Shown: in pieces, positions 22,946 through 35,100 of the stretch
Numbering within the stretch: position 1 is the stretch's first letter
Layout: each line of letters begins with the position of its first letter
Source: Hirsutella rhossiliensis
Taxonomy: Eukaryota > Ascomycota > Sordariomycetes > Hypocreales > Ophiocordycipitaceae
Assembly (NCBI RefSeq): GCF_020360975.1
Contig: NW_025408673.1
Location: 3,286,001-3,350,000, forward strand
DNA length: 64,000 bases
Direction of reading: 5' to 3'
Notes under the pieces: model-generated
The model's input: the letters and a program-made list of their open reading frames with translations, nothing else
What the model was told of the DNA's origin: nothing
Databases searched by the model: none
Position numbers and translations under genes: made by a program

Positions 22946-23518
22946 AGTCAGGAAGCTGACAGGTTCAACGATTTCACGCCTAAAGCGGTTCACTGGTACT
23001 TCTATATCAGGAATATGAAGTATGGATGGATTAAACCGGAGAATACCGTGAACGTCGACGAAGGCGTATTATGTCTGGATTTGGTGAGTTTTTGGCTTGT
23101 TTTCCGATATTCTAACTAATTCTGTTCGTTTTTCCAGGTTTGGATAGCCTTGTGGTTGGGAATGCGGGCCCAAAACGGAAGGCTATTTGAAGAGCCCACA
23201 GCCCTGCAACTGGACTTCATTTATCGAAGCCATCGCTGCTGATGGCCGCGCGCTTACTCCTGGCATTATATTTAAGGGATAAAAACTCCAGAAACCGTGG
23301 TTCTGGAAGAAATTCGGCAAAATAGTCCGCTGGCATTACAAAACCTGGCCCAACGGGTCGACAGATAACCATATTGCTATTGAGTGGCTTGAGAGGGTCT
23401 ATTTGCCTCAGACGCGGCCAGTCGATCAGTCGGAGACTAGACTGATCATATTAGAAGGACATGGATGCCAGGAAACGGTGCGTTTCCATAGTTATCTTCC
23501 TAGGAATCACTGTTAACC

Positions 23519-23683
23519 GTGTCAAGCGATATTCCGCCCCAGCCGAGGAGGCGTCCCAACCTACAGGGGCACCATTCTTGTATATAACTGGGACCTTTGT
23601 CCCCTTGACTTGGGCAGTGGTCAAGGCCAATTTGACTCTCAATAACCCTCACCTGCATGGCATCTTTCCAGTTACTTGTGACA
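23519..23683 (-). mobile_element. MITE-like insert, copy 2
   Basis: Reverse-complement copy of 22780-22945, inserted between the LIILEGHG and LNNVYCCYLPS blocks of the same transposase. Its ends read GTGTCAAGCG and CTTGTGACA on the plus strand, that is, GTGTCA-type inverted termini. The two copies can pair as a long hairpin enclosing the catalytic region. Confidence 0.6.
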
Positions 23684-24405
23684 AACCGAACCAGGATGCA
23701 TAGCTGGCTACGTGCTTTTTGAACAACGTTTATTGCTGCTACCTCCCTTCCCACTGCTCTCATGGTCTCCAGCCTTTGGATAAAGGCTTTAATAATGCCT
23801 CCAAGGCAGCCTATCGGAAAGAACTTCAGAGATTGGCCTGTCTTACTGATTCTACGCCTGCTCGTAAGGTCAATTATATACGGGCATCTGCCAAAGCACG
23901 CGAGGTCAGAATGATTGCAAACAATATATTGTCCGGCTGGAGGGTCACTGGAAATTGGCCAATATCACGATCCAAGGCATTGTGGCACTCAGAAACCCAC
24001 ACAGCCATGGGACAGACATCTCCAAAGTCCGCGCCTTTTTTGGACTCCGACGATACACCCAGAAGCAGCCGCCAGATTCGCGATATTGGCAAGAATAAGT
24101 CTCCTAGCACTCGGAGCCGTTTTGCCGGGATCGCTAAAGGCTTTGAAGCCCAGGAACAGGCGCTTGCTGAGCATTGCAACAAAACTGTGAAGCAGGAGGC
24201 AGAAGTGGCTCGGCTGCAGAGAGGCAGGAAGAGGAGGGTCATTATGGACCCGATCGGGTGGTTCATAAGTTTGAGTGAAGCTTTAGCAGCTAAGGAAGCC
24301 ATTCTCCAAGTTAGAAGCAAAGAAATACTCGTTGTGCCGAATTCTGAGTCCGAGGAGGACAAGGTCTCAGAGGTGGAGACAGCGTCAGTGATTGAGTCAA
24401 GGTAG

Positions 24406-24904
24406 CATCTGAATCCATTCCTGTCACCACTAAATCCGGGAGGGTGGTAAAAAAATGCCGGTATAGACAGGGGCATTCATTTCTCTACAGAATGATATAA
24501 TCTTCGTGTTTTTATTCTTAAGTTCTGGTTGATGGTAGGCACCTATGTGCCTACAGATACGCATGCGCACAAGCTGTAGGCTGAGTCACAGTCACGACAG
24601 GTAGGGTAACCGGTGATGACTTCAATTGTAACTAACTAGGGAAGAGGAAGCTATTCACAAGAAACGGAATGTGCACCTGGTAATGGGGGCATGCAGCCGG
24701 GGCTGCGTGCCCTGATCGCGGGTAGGGTGTCACGTGGAGTCGTGCATGAACCGTGATGGTATCCCGATTGCACGGGTTACTCAGCAGGTTAGTATTCCAA
24801 CACAGGCAGTCTTTTCTTTTCGTGATGGAATCCGAAGGCTGCCGTGCCTGCCCTTCATTCCGGTCTCAATGAAGGGAGGCTCGTCATCATGGAGTCGTTT
24901 GTCG
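24406..24904. other. Intergenic, no gene seen
   Basis: This is probably 3' flank of the pogo-like element, with an imperfect palindrome around GGCACCTATGTGCC (24539-24552). No open frame with family character was seen. Confidence 0.5.
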
Positions 24905-25165
24905 TTAGGTGGTGTCTGCGGTCACGGGTCGTTGTACATATCCTTCCACTCGAATCGTCAGCCTGTTCGTCTCAATCAACCGTTCCAAAGCACGGTTGGG
25001 TGCTGCTTTGGTCATCGCATCAGCCGGGTTGTCATCCCCATTGATCCAACGGATCTCTGCCATCTCGCGCTGCTCGTAGGACTGCCTTAGCGCCATGATA
25101 TCAATCATGAGTCGCTTCTCTTTCGTGGTCCCGAGCTTTACGAGGCATTCGTATAGCGAGTAAAA
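24905..25165 (-). pseudogene. Copia RNase H stub
   Basis: On the minus strand the frame reads SLYECLVKLGTTKEKRLMI, DIMALRQSYEQREMAEIRW, INGDDNPADAMTKAAPN and RALERLIETNRLTIRVEG. This is the polyprotein C-terminus, closely related to 1310-1560. Only the last ~85 residues survive. Confidence 0.75.
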
Positions 25166-25317
25166 TACTTCGTCACGCCTTGCACTTTAGAGCAGTGGTG
25201 CAAGGCGTACAATCAGCCGAAGGCTGCAAGTCTGCTGTCAACGGTAAGGCAGGCCTGAAAATTCAAGAATCTACAGTCATGCATTCATTGCGTCATCTAC
25301 GTCTTGGTAGCATCAAG

Positions 25318-28084
25318 CAGTGTTGCTAATAATATGACAATAAAGTAGTATACTGCAGTATATACAATACAATACGCGATTTCTCATATTGTACCAATAC
25401 AATATGCTCGCCGTCATATTGTGACGATACAATATGGCGCCTTCCATACTGGCAATATATGGCTTGTATTGTTTGTATTGGTTGGTGGTCATTCGCCTTC
25501 CGTTCCCCAATTCGCGCCAATATGATGACGCGTCAAAATACACGCGTAAATATAAGCATGTTCTATGTATTGTTTTTCGTCTGGCGGACCTCCAGGACGT
25601 AAAATCTTCCTATTGGCGCACGGAAACGCGTAAATGTATGTATAAATCCAGACCTACAGGGTAGCGGCTCGCCGTCCAAACACTGTTTTCCTCCTCAACC
25701 CCGCTTTCCCACCCCAGGACTTACAAGCAATCTCGATGCCTCAACAACGCCTGCCTTTTGTTCAAACATCGCCGCGACGGGATTCGTCAATATCAGACGA
25801 ATACTCGGAGATTTCCAGCCCACGGTTGCATGATCCAGATGAGACCCAAACCACTGAATGCCAATCGTCGCAACCTCGCACGGCCTCCATAAACCCTTCG
25901 GCCAAGCCAAGAACATCATGGGTCTTTTCTCATATGCCAGACGAGGACATAGAGACGAAATACTACAATCAGCGGACCGGAAAAGAAGAATGGCGCTGCA
26001 AACACTGTGACAAAACGTATTGCTGTTCCGGTGGAACTGCGGCCCCAGCCAAGCACCTTACGGATCCTCCTCCTGACGGTCACGGCCTCCCAAAAGGCGC
26101 GCCACGAACAGCCAAAGTCACGAATATACGAACTATTCTCGAGATAGCTCGTGTTATGGCCAAAGAACATCCCCGAAAACGCCGTCGGCTCAACGATCAA
26201 TCCGGAGACTCGATCGACCCAGACCAGCTCGAAGCTTTATACGTAAGGTTTATTACGTCCTGTTCTCTCCCATTTAGGCTTGTGGAATGCCCAGAATTCC
26301 GAGCATTCTTAGCCTACCTCAACGCCGATATCGATACTTGGCTTCCAGATACACACGAGACCATCAAGAAATGGATTATGCGGCAGTACGAAGGTCAGAA
26401 GGAGAAGGTCAAGCAGCGCATCCAGTCAGCAAAGTCAAAAATTCATATCAGCTGCGACCTATGGACTTCCCAACTCTTTGGCCATCTTAGGCGTAGTTGC
26501 TCATTACGTTGCAGAAGACAGTCAGTTGGAACACCATGTCTTGGCTTTGAAAGACATCGACAGTGAGCACGACGGATATCACCTGGCAAGGGCAATTTTG
26601 GAAGTGGTTGATGACTGGGGTTTGCTTCCAACCTTGATATTTTGTGATGGACAATGCAGGCAATAACGATACAATGATGAGATCTCTTTCCCTTGGTAAG
26701 TACGGCGCACTGTTTTTCTGACTGGCCCTAACATCTACAGGCCTTCTACGTCGATATGACATTCGATACGATCCCAAATCTCACCGACTCCGCTGCCAAG
26801 GTCACATTATCAACCTTGCCGCCAAAGCTTTCCTCTTCGTTACCGATAATGAGAAGCTCAAAGACGACGAACGTGATGGGCATAATGTGACACTAAAAGA
26901 GATCGAGGCGTGGCGGAAAAAGGGTCCCCTGGCAAGCTCCACAACTTCGTGGTTTTCGTCCAAAGTAGTGTTCAGCGTCGCCAAAAGTTTCTGGCCATCA
27001 GCCATAATCGCAAGCTTGCGCGAGATAATGACACGAGGTGGAGTTCGTGGTACACCATGCTACGAGCGGCCTTGCATCTTAGAGGCGCAGTCGAGGATAT
27101 TCAACAAATGGGTGGAAGGAGATTGTGCCGGAGACGAGCTCTCTCCCGAGGAGTGGGTCATCCTCGAGAAGATCAAGTCTTTCTTGGAGAAGCTTAAAAT
27201 GACGACAAAGGCCCTTGAGTCATCGTTTGCAACTCTTGACAATGTTCTCTTGGCTATGGACTTCGTATTGGCGCAATTTGAAGCAGGAAAAGAGGCACAT
27301 ATCGACGATCCGATTATGGCACCAATGTATAACTCGGGCTGGGCGAAGATGGATAAGTACTATTGTCTTACTGACGAATCGCCTGCCTACGTCGCTGCGA
27401 TTGTGCTTCACCCTTCGCATAAATGGCACTACATACACGAAAACTGGAAGAAGGAGTGGGCTGACTCGTCAAAGAAGCTGATGGAGACACTGTGGGATGA
27501 TTATAAACCTGTGGAGCCGCCTTCTCTATCTGAGGTTCCGTTGACGACCACGAACGAGTTCTTGAATTGGAGAAACAAGCACCTACAACCAGCACTTATC
27601 ACAGACGAGTACGAGCGATATTGTAAGTCTGAACGGGTTTATGGGTTCACAAGCGCCCTCGCATGGTGGCTGGAGGAAACACAGCAAAAGAACTACCCAT
27701 ACCTGAGCAAAATGGCGGTGGATATACTGTCAATTCCCGCAATGTCTGCTGAGCCCGAAAGACTCTTCTCTGGGGCAAAAATAACCATCACAGACCGTCG
27801 AAATCGACTTGGGAGTGATGTAATTCAGGCATTGGAGTGCTTGAAGTCATGGTTTGGGATACAGGATTTTCAGGGTGACGATATTTCAGCAACGACGGTT
27901 GAATAATGAGGGTCACGTGGGGGATATATCGTTTTACTGGCAATATATTGGGTCACTGGCAATACAATACAATATGGACCAATGCCATATTGCGCAATAC
28001 AATACGCACCTCTTGACAGTACAATAATATTGCGAGGGGTCCATATTGCCAATATACGTATTGTTTATATTATTAGCAACACTG
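25318..28084 (+). mobile_element. hAT transposon, 2767 bp, TSD GCATCAAG
   Basis: The termini are inverted (CAGTGTTGCTAATAATAT at 25318 and its complement ending 28084), and the exact 8-bp direct repeat GCATCAAG lies at 25310-25317 and 28085-28092. Both subterminal regions are packed with CAATACAAT/ATTGTATTG motifs in both directions, probable transposase-binding sites. The element is structurally complete, and the exact TSD points to a recent insertion. Confidence 0.95.
25736..27906 (+). pseudogene. hAT transposase, frameshifted
   Basis: The start MPQQRLPFVQTSPRRDS leads to a BED-type zinc finger (WRCKHCDKTYCCSGG, then a distal H). The catalytic region has HISCDLWTS (first Asp) and YFVMDNAGNND (second Asp). 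A 45-bp intron at 26696-26740 (GTAAGT...CTACAG, branch CTAAC) joins SLSLG to LLRRYDIRYD. The C-terminus has the hAT dimerisation block DILSIPAMSAEPERLFSGAK. About 700 residues are expected. Frame breaks occur near 26475, near 26633 (one G lost in CTTGGATAT) and near 26930-27040, where two frames alternate. In view of the perfect TSD and termini, these may be assembly indels rather than old decay. Confidence 0.85.
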
Positions 28085-28092
28085 GCATCAAG

Positions 28093-28417
28093 TGGAGTTA
28101 CGTAGCCCCTAACCGTTCTTATACGGATTCTGAGTGAGAACCTGCCAACTCCTAAACCTTTCCCTGAACTTTGTTGGGTCGGCGGCAGTGGTGTCCCCAG
28201 CACTACACGCGGTTGGCTCATCGAGTCCTCGGAAGAAAACCTCACTGTATGACGTTCCTGGAAACTTTCAGATGATGTAGGCTGGGCTTTAGGTATCTTT
28301 TGCTCGGGTTGTAAGCGAGCATCTCGGTCTGTTCTTTTCGCAGCAGGCCCGTCAGCGGAGGAAGGACGGACCGCGACCTCCTCAAAGTCTGGGTTATGCG
28401 TCTGGACCTGGAGTACT
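28093..28417. other. Intergenic, no gene seen
   Basis: Right flank of the hAT. Before the insertion it was continuous with 24.9-25.3 kb, so it may be degraded retrotransposon sequence. No motif was recognised. Confidence 0.45.
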
Positions 28418-28624
28418 TCAATTGATCAGCATTGAACATCTTGTGGAGCGCGAGATAAAGCCAACATGATAGGCGCGCTTATTGCGGCAGCCCAAGCAGC
28501 TCTTGGTGTGCCCAGCCGACTTTCTTCTGCCGAGGAAGTCTTGCGCTGGTTTCTCCTCGCCACAGCGAATGCATACGATGGAAACCACGCCACCTTGAGA
28601 CCCTCGATGAGGCATAGGGTTCAC
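28418..28624 (-). CDS. Small ORF with paired CxxC motifs
   Basis: A 68-residue reading contains CIRCGEEKPAQDFLGRRK and then TKSCLGCRNKRAYHVGF, a Cx2C-x22-Cx2C arrangement that could bind one zinc ion. It is probably a fragment: the reading 5' of it (to 28694) is in another frame. No family is assigned. Confidence 0.25.
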   Translation of the reverse strand: MNPMPHRGSQGGVVSIVCIRCGEEKPAQDFLGRRKSAGHTKSCLGCRNKRAYHVGFISRSTRCSMLIN

Positions 28625-29346
28625 TGCGGTTGAAAGCAGCTGCGTACGATGGGTTTGTTGGCGACCCGCGATGCTCAGAGTAGCTCTGTGACATTCAGGG
28701 CAAGTGCAAAATTGGACCCACTTTTAGAAGGCCATCATCCAGTTGAGTTACGTTTTAGAAACCATACAACCAATCAGATGTCAGAAAACTTAACTGATCC
28801 CTGCTGCACCAAACCTCATACGAGAGGAAGGCTCGCCAGCCGCGGCTCGCGCAAAGAAGCCTTTCCGAACGAAATTTGGCGATAAGAGAACCGGAGAAGA
28901 GTTGGCTACAGAAGAGAGAGAGAGTTGGCGACAGTAGATAGGAGACAGGAAGAAGAGTGAGGTCGAGATACGAGACACGGCGAGAGACGTAGAGCATTAT
29001 CGTGAGTGAAACCGAGACAGAGCGTCGGGGAGGCAGGCTAGGCCGCTGGAGGGAGATTTTGTTTAAAAGGCGCAAACTCAAAGGGCGTGGAGAGACGGCA
29101 GGGTTGAAGAGAGATGTGAGTGGGTAATGCATGTCTGGGCGAGTGGAAGGCTCGGAAAATTTACATGTGCTACCGGTATAAGTCGTAGGTATAAACAGAA
29201 TAAGGAGTATATTGGGGAAGTTTTGACTTGATCGTCTTCATGAAAAGGAGAACAAGAAGAGAAGAGAATGTGCTATTCGAGCCTTTGGCAGTTGATTTTG
29301 AGGATGATGAGACATGTTGTCATGTTGTATTGTTTCGTTTGAAGCT

Positions 29347-30683
29347 TTAAAGTTTAGAGAATATTCTTGGGCGGACGTCGGGCGCGCAGTGGTCGGGAAG
29401 ATATCGACGCGGGAGGTCTGATAGAGCCAGAGGCGGATGTGTCTTGGTGATTGACCTGTTCGGTGTCCGTCTCTGACTCTGCGGGTCTTCCGGGGACAGA
29501 AAGGAGGAGGTATCGGATTTGGGGGAGTCTTGACCGTCACAGTCGGTGATTATGGTGGAAGTTTCGGGAGAAAGTCGCGGTCTCTTGGTTGGGGTTTGGT
29601 AGGGATCGGGCATTGACCGACTTGATGCCAGCATAAAGATCGACTGGGCCAGAAGCATGCGGCGTGGGGAGGCGGGGCTTTGGGCGGCCTTGGGTTTCTT
29701 CGTAGAGGTAAACCTGGCCAACGCAACGCTATAGTCCGAGGATTGCCGACCGCGCTCTTGGGTGTCGTCGGCAGTAGTTGTGTTGCAGAAGCCTGGTCGG
29801 ACATGGCCTTGTCGTGGAAAGTCCACGTGTCGGGGACGACGATGAAGATATAGTCTTGGTCGAAAGCCGGGGCATGTTTCATGATCTGGTGATCCAGTAA
29901 GCCGGCGATTTTGCCCGTACAGGTGAAGAGAGCGTTCGACTGGAACTGGCTGTCGCGCCTCTCGGTCATCTTCTTGCATAGGAGGTCCAAGGATTAGCGT
30001 GAATGGGAAGATGACGAAAACTTGGAAGGGCGAAAGCCCTTGAAGGGGTTTGCCGGGAATCCCAGGACAAATAAAGGTGGAGAGCTGGACAAAGCCGCAG
30101 CAGCTCAGCTGGGTGTCGTCAAGGGCCGCAGCCGAGTTTCCATGCAGGAGGTCGCGGCCGGAGCCGATGACAGGTCCCGTGAAGGAGACAATGGGTTGTA
30201 TCGTTGGGAAAGTATCCACCGAGCTGAGGTGCGAGTGACAATTCTATGGATATCGTCAGGAGGGCAGTGGCGACAGAGATTTGGAGCATAGACTCACGGT
30301 TGGTAGCTGTGATCGCGGACTATAAGCGCGGGGACGGTGTATTCTGTGATGTTATCATCGTCCGACTCCAAGCCATCACGTCGCTCGATTTCCCACGTCA
30401 GGGCAAAGGGATGAACACGGCCGACCATGAAGAACCATTGCTCGGTCCATTCCGAGGAGATTATCTGTTGGTTGTATATGGAAATATTAAGGCTGAAGAA
30501 GATGCAGGTCGATGGATTGCCAGTATCTGACCGGATTGCTGCATACTCCGGAGTCGACAGCCATGAGGGCGTGGGAAGGAAGACCCTCGCTAGGGTTTCT
30601 GCGTTGAGCCCTTTGACACGATGCTCATTCTGGTAGGCGAACCTAGACGGGCAGCCGGGCTGGACAAAGGCCATCATGGACAT
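29347..30683 (-). pseudogene. Helitron accessory gene 1, unit A
   Basis: Exon 1 starts MSMMAFVQPGCPSRFAYQNE at 30683 and runs to DHSYQP. A GTGAGT donor and a CCTCAG acceptor remove about 70 bp and join to SVDTFPTIQPIVSFTGPVIG. Exon 2 contains FVQLSTFICPGIPG, a frameshift near 29985, then NALFTCTGKIAGLLDHQ and YIFIVVPDTWTFHDKA, and a proline/serine-rich tail ending about 29347. The short beta-rich pattern (TCTGKIAGLL, YIFIVVPDTWTF) looks like an OB-fold. RPA-like OB-fold proteins are known Helitron passengers in other kingdoms, so a single-strand DNA-binding role is an inference. The gene is divergent from the Rep-helicase. Confidence 0.55.
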
Positions 30684-31042
30684 GTCGGCGCCAGCATTTT
30701 CTGGCTGTCAAGAGGTTGCCGCGGGAGGACGAGGTATCGACGTTGAGCTGGGAGGCCGACATCGTGAGAACATGGCAGATGTAGTCACCGTGGAAGTGTA
30801 AATGAGGGGTTACGCAGAGTGGAGGTGGGCATCCTATAAAGCAGGTTTTCTTGCTGCTCGAAGAGGGCTCGCGGCTAGGGTCGGGGAGACTTAAGAGTCA
30901 GAGAATGCTACCTAGGTGATAGATTAGAAGCGGGGGTATGCGGGAATGAGCTGGCGAGGTTCTTGAACAGTCTCGACCATCTGGTTCTATGGTCGTGAGT
31001 GAAGTAGGGAGCCGGGGGTTGGAAGTTGAGTAGGGGTGATGG

Positions 31043-31530
31043 CTATGTCGCGAGAAGTTGGAGGTCGGCGAACGGTAAGGTTAGTGTGGGTAAGTCTGCG
31101 GAGAAAGAAAGTCCAGCAGTACCCTTCGGTGTCATCGTTGCATGGAGTAGATAGCAAAGGCGACAATAACGAATGAGAGTGAAGGAAAGAAAGAGGTTAC
31201 GGTAGTATTGCAGGGGTCCCTTTTTGACGGTCGTCGGTAGTTGGATGGGCATTGCGTGCGGCTGAGCGAGGCGGGTGCCGACCGTGTCGAGTCCACTATT
31301 GGGACACGGTGAAGTCGGATATAGGGGACGAGCTGAGGAGGAGGATGCGAGTTGGTCACGAGAACTCTCAAGAGGGTTTGCAAGTCGAGACTCCGGTGGC
31401 TAGCGACTACAAGAGGACAGGCAGGGGATCCTGGCTGTCGCTTTAGCATGAAGGCCGTTGATGCGACGTTGGTGGTGGCGAGGAGCAAACCTAGCCGGGT
31501 AGTCCGGTTGCACGAGGACACCGTGGACAT
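31043..31530 (-). pseudogene. Helitron accessory gene 2 (paralog), unit A
   Basis: Around 31460-31530 the minus strand reads VLVQPDYPARFAPRHHQRR then INGLHAKATARIP, matching the start of accessory gene 1 (FVQPGCPSRFAYQNEHRVKG then LNAETLARV). The DNA around the start codons also aligns (CAGCCA-AA-CTG-CGGCGA-AACATGTCC). Later fragments (DDTEGYCWTFF, then HTNLTVRRPPTSR) fall in other frames. It is a decayed tandem paralog upstream of gene 1. The longer frame covering 31132-31965 is not used, because it lacks this similarity. Confidence 0.4.
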
Positions 31531-32152
31531 GTTATCGCCGGCAGCCTTTTGGCTGTTGCTCGACGAGGTGGAGTGGCAGATATTGATGGAGCAACTGATG
31601 CGCAAGGTGGGTGGGACGGCGTTGGAAGGGCCGGAGAGTATGGTTGGAAGTGTGCGGCGGGCGGTTGGCGCGGCCACCCCATGTGCCGGAGGTCGGCAGT
31701 AGCCAGGGATTGGCTGGAGTGCGCAAAGAGAGCACGGCGATGGAAGGGCCGCCTTTGGCAAAGCTGGGGTAGCAGGTCGCACGTGGAGACCAGCCGAGGG
31801 TCGGGACGGTGGACGCACATAGGGAGGGTAAATGGGGATTACAAAGGGTAGTAGTATTGCATCGCTTCGGTACCATAGGCAAGCATTATAAGGAAGAAAT
31901 GCCACGGCCATGAGAGTAGTGATCGTTAGGAAGCTTCCCACTCGGAAAGAAATAGTGTACGCCAAGAAGCGAGATTATCCAAGTGGAAGTGCTCCGAGCC
32001 AAAACTTTCTAGCCTGTTGCCAATCCACGCTAGTCGACGTCGAGGAGGCAGTAGCATGGCGGACAGTCCTGCAGGAAGCTAGGCGAGGCGGCCGCTCACC
32101 GTGGAGCCTGTTCGTTGTCAGTCGAGGATGGAGAAGAGGGTAGGAACGGGGA

Positions 32153-35100
32153 GTGCCTGTTTCGGGGTGCGGAGATGATACAGGGCAACTCCGAGAAGGG
32201 CACGGAGCACGGGAGACAAGGTTGGGGCGGTTCGGGAGATACAGATCAGTGGCGAATGAAGCATTAACGTTCCGGCTGATTCAGCCTAAGCAGTCTGCGG
32301 TCGAAGAAACCGCATGGAGAAAGCATGCAGGGGCGATCGCAAAGTCACTGCCGAGAAGACCGCCGCGAGGCGGTTTGCGGTCAAGCAGAGCACGGAAGTC
32401 CCGTAATTTGGTCAGCAGCGGAAATTCCGCGCAACGTCAGTCACCGAGTCCGCTTCCGAGGTTCGTGTTGCCTACAGAACGTGGAGACCAGGGGGCAGTG
32501 GGCTCTGACAGTCCGCCCCTTCATCGGCCGTTTTTGCCCCAGGAGAGGGGTCCTGAAGGTGACGGGCAGGGAGATAAGGCGGCGACCGGCGGTGTCCCGG
32601 GGGTTCGTTCGAAAGGGACCGACGCTCCGACCTATCCAGCCCAAGGATACGACTTTCCAAGACCTAAGACGAACGGCGCAATTTGCAGCATCGATTGCAT
32701 GGGGTTTGCCCAAGCTCCGTCGGGGACCGGTTCGGCGGCCAAGGGCACAGGTGGGTGTGGACGATGGCGCAGCAGAGGCAGCGGACGGCTCGCTGCGCGG
32801 ACAGAGGCAGTCCCGGAGGCGGGAGAAGAGAGCCCGTCTTCCTAGCCGGGATGGGCGCCCGATAAAACAGGTCCGAAGTGGAATCGGAAGGCATAGGAGA
32901 CGGGAGCTGCAGGCCGAAGACCTGGCGAGTGTGCTGCGCTTTTTGGAGGAAGACTTTGCCTTGAAGGAGAGATTGTCTAACGATCAGACGTGGTGCACGC
33001 CAATACCGCTCGAGAGGAAGGTGTCGACGGTGCGAGACTTCTATCAGGCGTTCCACGATGCGAGCACGTTGCCGATACGGACCTGCATGGTGTGCTACCG
33101 CAAGTGTACGAGAGGAGAGTTGAGGAGATTACATGGGATCATTGGCTGTCAAGTTGCGTACCAAAGGGCGGCCGCTCACCATTTTCATGCCGGAGTTGCT
33201 TTCCTGAGGGCGAGTCCGTGTCGGTGTGCGCCGAGTGTGGCCGATGCCTGGCGCGCAGGAGCCTGTCGCCGGCGATCCACCTTCACAGTCGCCTTGGCTG
33301 CGAGCACATGTTCCCCGATGAGCTCAAGGGACTGACGCCGGTCGAAGAGAAGCTCATCTCGCTGAACTCATGTTACGGGTTTGTCACGAGATATAGCATT
33401 CCGGGCGGGCAGAGACAGAGCGTGAAGTATCCGAGGCATGTCAGGGCCACATCACAGTGTTTCCGAACAATGTGCAGGAGCTGGCCACCAAAGTGCTCCC
33501 GCCCCCTTTGCAAGCACTGGACGAGATCCACATCTCGTGGCAGGGCGCGGAGAAGCCGGCACCGAGCGACCTGTCGAGTCTCTTGTCGGTGAGGCGGCGG
33601 GTGGTCGAGAGGGCCCTTGTCTGGCTGAAGCGGAACAACCCCCACTACGCCGAGATCGAGATCGACGCGGCGGAGATGGAGAGCTGGGGAGACTCGATAC
33701 ACGGGTACCGTCGTCGGTGTGCGATCGTATGGAGCGGAACGAGCCGTCTGGGTGGGAGAAAGCGCGGACGGCGCACGTTGTGCCGCCCACGGAACGCGCC
33801 GTGGACGAGGAGGGCCGGTGGAGATCGAGGAGCTCTTCGCCCTGCTCAACCAAGGACAAGAAGCCGGCGGCCAGGGTGAAGGTCACGGGCCCAACGGAGA
33901 AGGCGCGGTTCGCGATGGAAGTGACGCCTGCCCCGACCAGAACGTTCCAGCGATCAACGAGGTGACGTCTTCTGGCATGTTCGCGCTCGACGGACCGCCA
34001 GACGTCGCGGACGTGGAGAAGCTGCAGTTTGCCTGTGACGCTGTTGGTGAAGGTGCCGACGACGGCCGTGCGGGCCCGAGAGCGTGGGTCGGGTCCCTAG
34101 CCGGGGGGGTTCGGGGGCGTGGCGACGGTGGTTGTGAGCCATACATCCGGGTTTCGCGGGGTGAGTTTACCGATTCCTTTGAGGCGTCCTTCTTTGCCAG
34201 GACGTTCCCGACCCTGTTCCCATTTGGCGTTGGGGACCAAGGCTGGTTGAAGAGACCATGGTCGACGCGGGAAGGTCACGGCCAACTTGCGAGGCAGGGC
34301 TGTCGAGGCAGAGGCGGCCGCGGAGACCCCGTATCGTCTCGAAGCTTGAACCTTCAGGCGTGGGCCGAGATCGTGCTCCGGCGCCATGGTGGTCGATTTG
34401 CACTGCACCACATCTTCGCATTTCTCGTCTTCAACATGGGGTGCGGTCGAGGAACCGCCGGGTCAGCATGTTGAGTGTGGGAGGAAGAACTTCCGCAAGG
34501 TAGAGCGCATCGTGCGTTCGATGACCACAGAAAGGCTAGCGGCGGCGAGGGTCGAGTTGGAGAGCTCGGGTAAGACGACCGATGGTGACGTGAAGGAGCT
34601 TCTCAGGAGCCTCTCGCTTTACGGCCACCGGCAGCCCATGTCGAGAGAGGTCCGTCTCAATATGCGGCGGAAAATCCAGTCGCTCATCGTCGGATATGGC
34701 GTGCCGGGCCACTGGTTCACCATCAACCCGAACGACATTACGAACCCGGTGAAGCTGCGACTGGCGGCATACCGCACACGCGATCCCGACGCGGCCGAGG
34801 AGTTCTTAGAAGGCCTTGGGGATGCGTATAAGCGGGCACGGCTGGCGATATCGGATCCCATGAGCTCGGCCGTGTTCTTCCACCGCGAGATGAAGCTGTT
34901 CTTCGATCATTACGTGAAGGTCGGTGAAGAGTCGGTATTCGGGCGCATCGGCAAGTACTATGGCGCCGTGGAGACGAACGAACGAGGGCGCTTCATGTTC
35001 ACGGCTTGCTCTGGCTGCACGGGAACGCGCATCTCAGCTCGATGCTTGCCGACATCCACGGGGAGGATCAGGCGGCGTATCGCGAGCGAATCGTCCGATA

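Larger units (their letters stand above)
22702..24405 (+). pseudogene. pogo/Fot1-like transposase, interrupted twice
   Basis: In order the reading gives TVGRNQSTKFINRYPEIKNK (CENP-B/Tc5-type HTH), an insert, KYGWIKPENTVNVDEG with the first catalytic Asp, SFIEAIAADGRAL, EWLERVYLPQTRP, LIILEGHG, a second insert, then LNNVYCCYLPSHCSHG and LQPLDKGFNNASKAAYRKEL. A basic and acidic C-terminal tail ends at 24405. This is a cut-and-paste transposase of the Tc1/mariner superfamily. The second catalytic Asp, normally in LDGHGSH, reads Glu here, and both inserts break the frame, so it is inactive. The 23700-24405 part is a clean 228-residue frame. Confidence 0.8.

Noticed and set aside
31352..31702. Plus-strand frame with a VDMLSPAAFWLLLDE stretch, partly conserved in unit B
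   Set aside because: Differences between units concentrate at first codon positions of this frame, which are third positions of the in-register minus-strand paralog frame; it is likely a shadow.
31132..31965. Minus-strand frame of 277 codons with a hydrophobic start
   Set aside because: The accessory-gene paralogy is in a different frame, and unit B does not keep this frame open.
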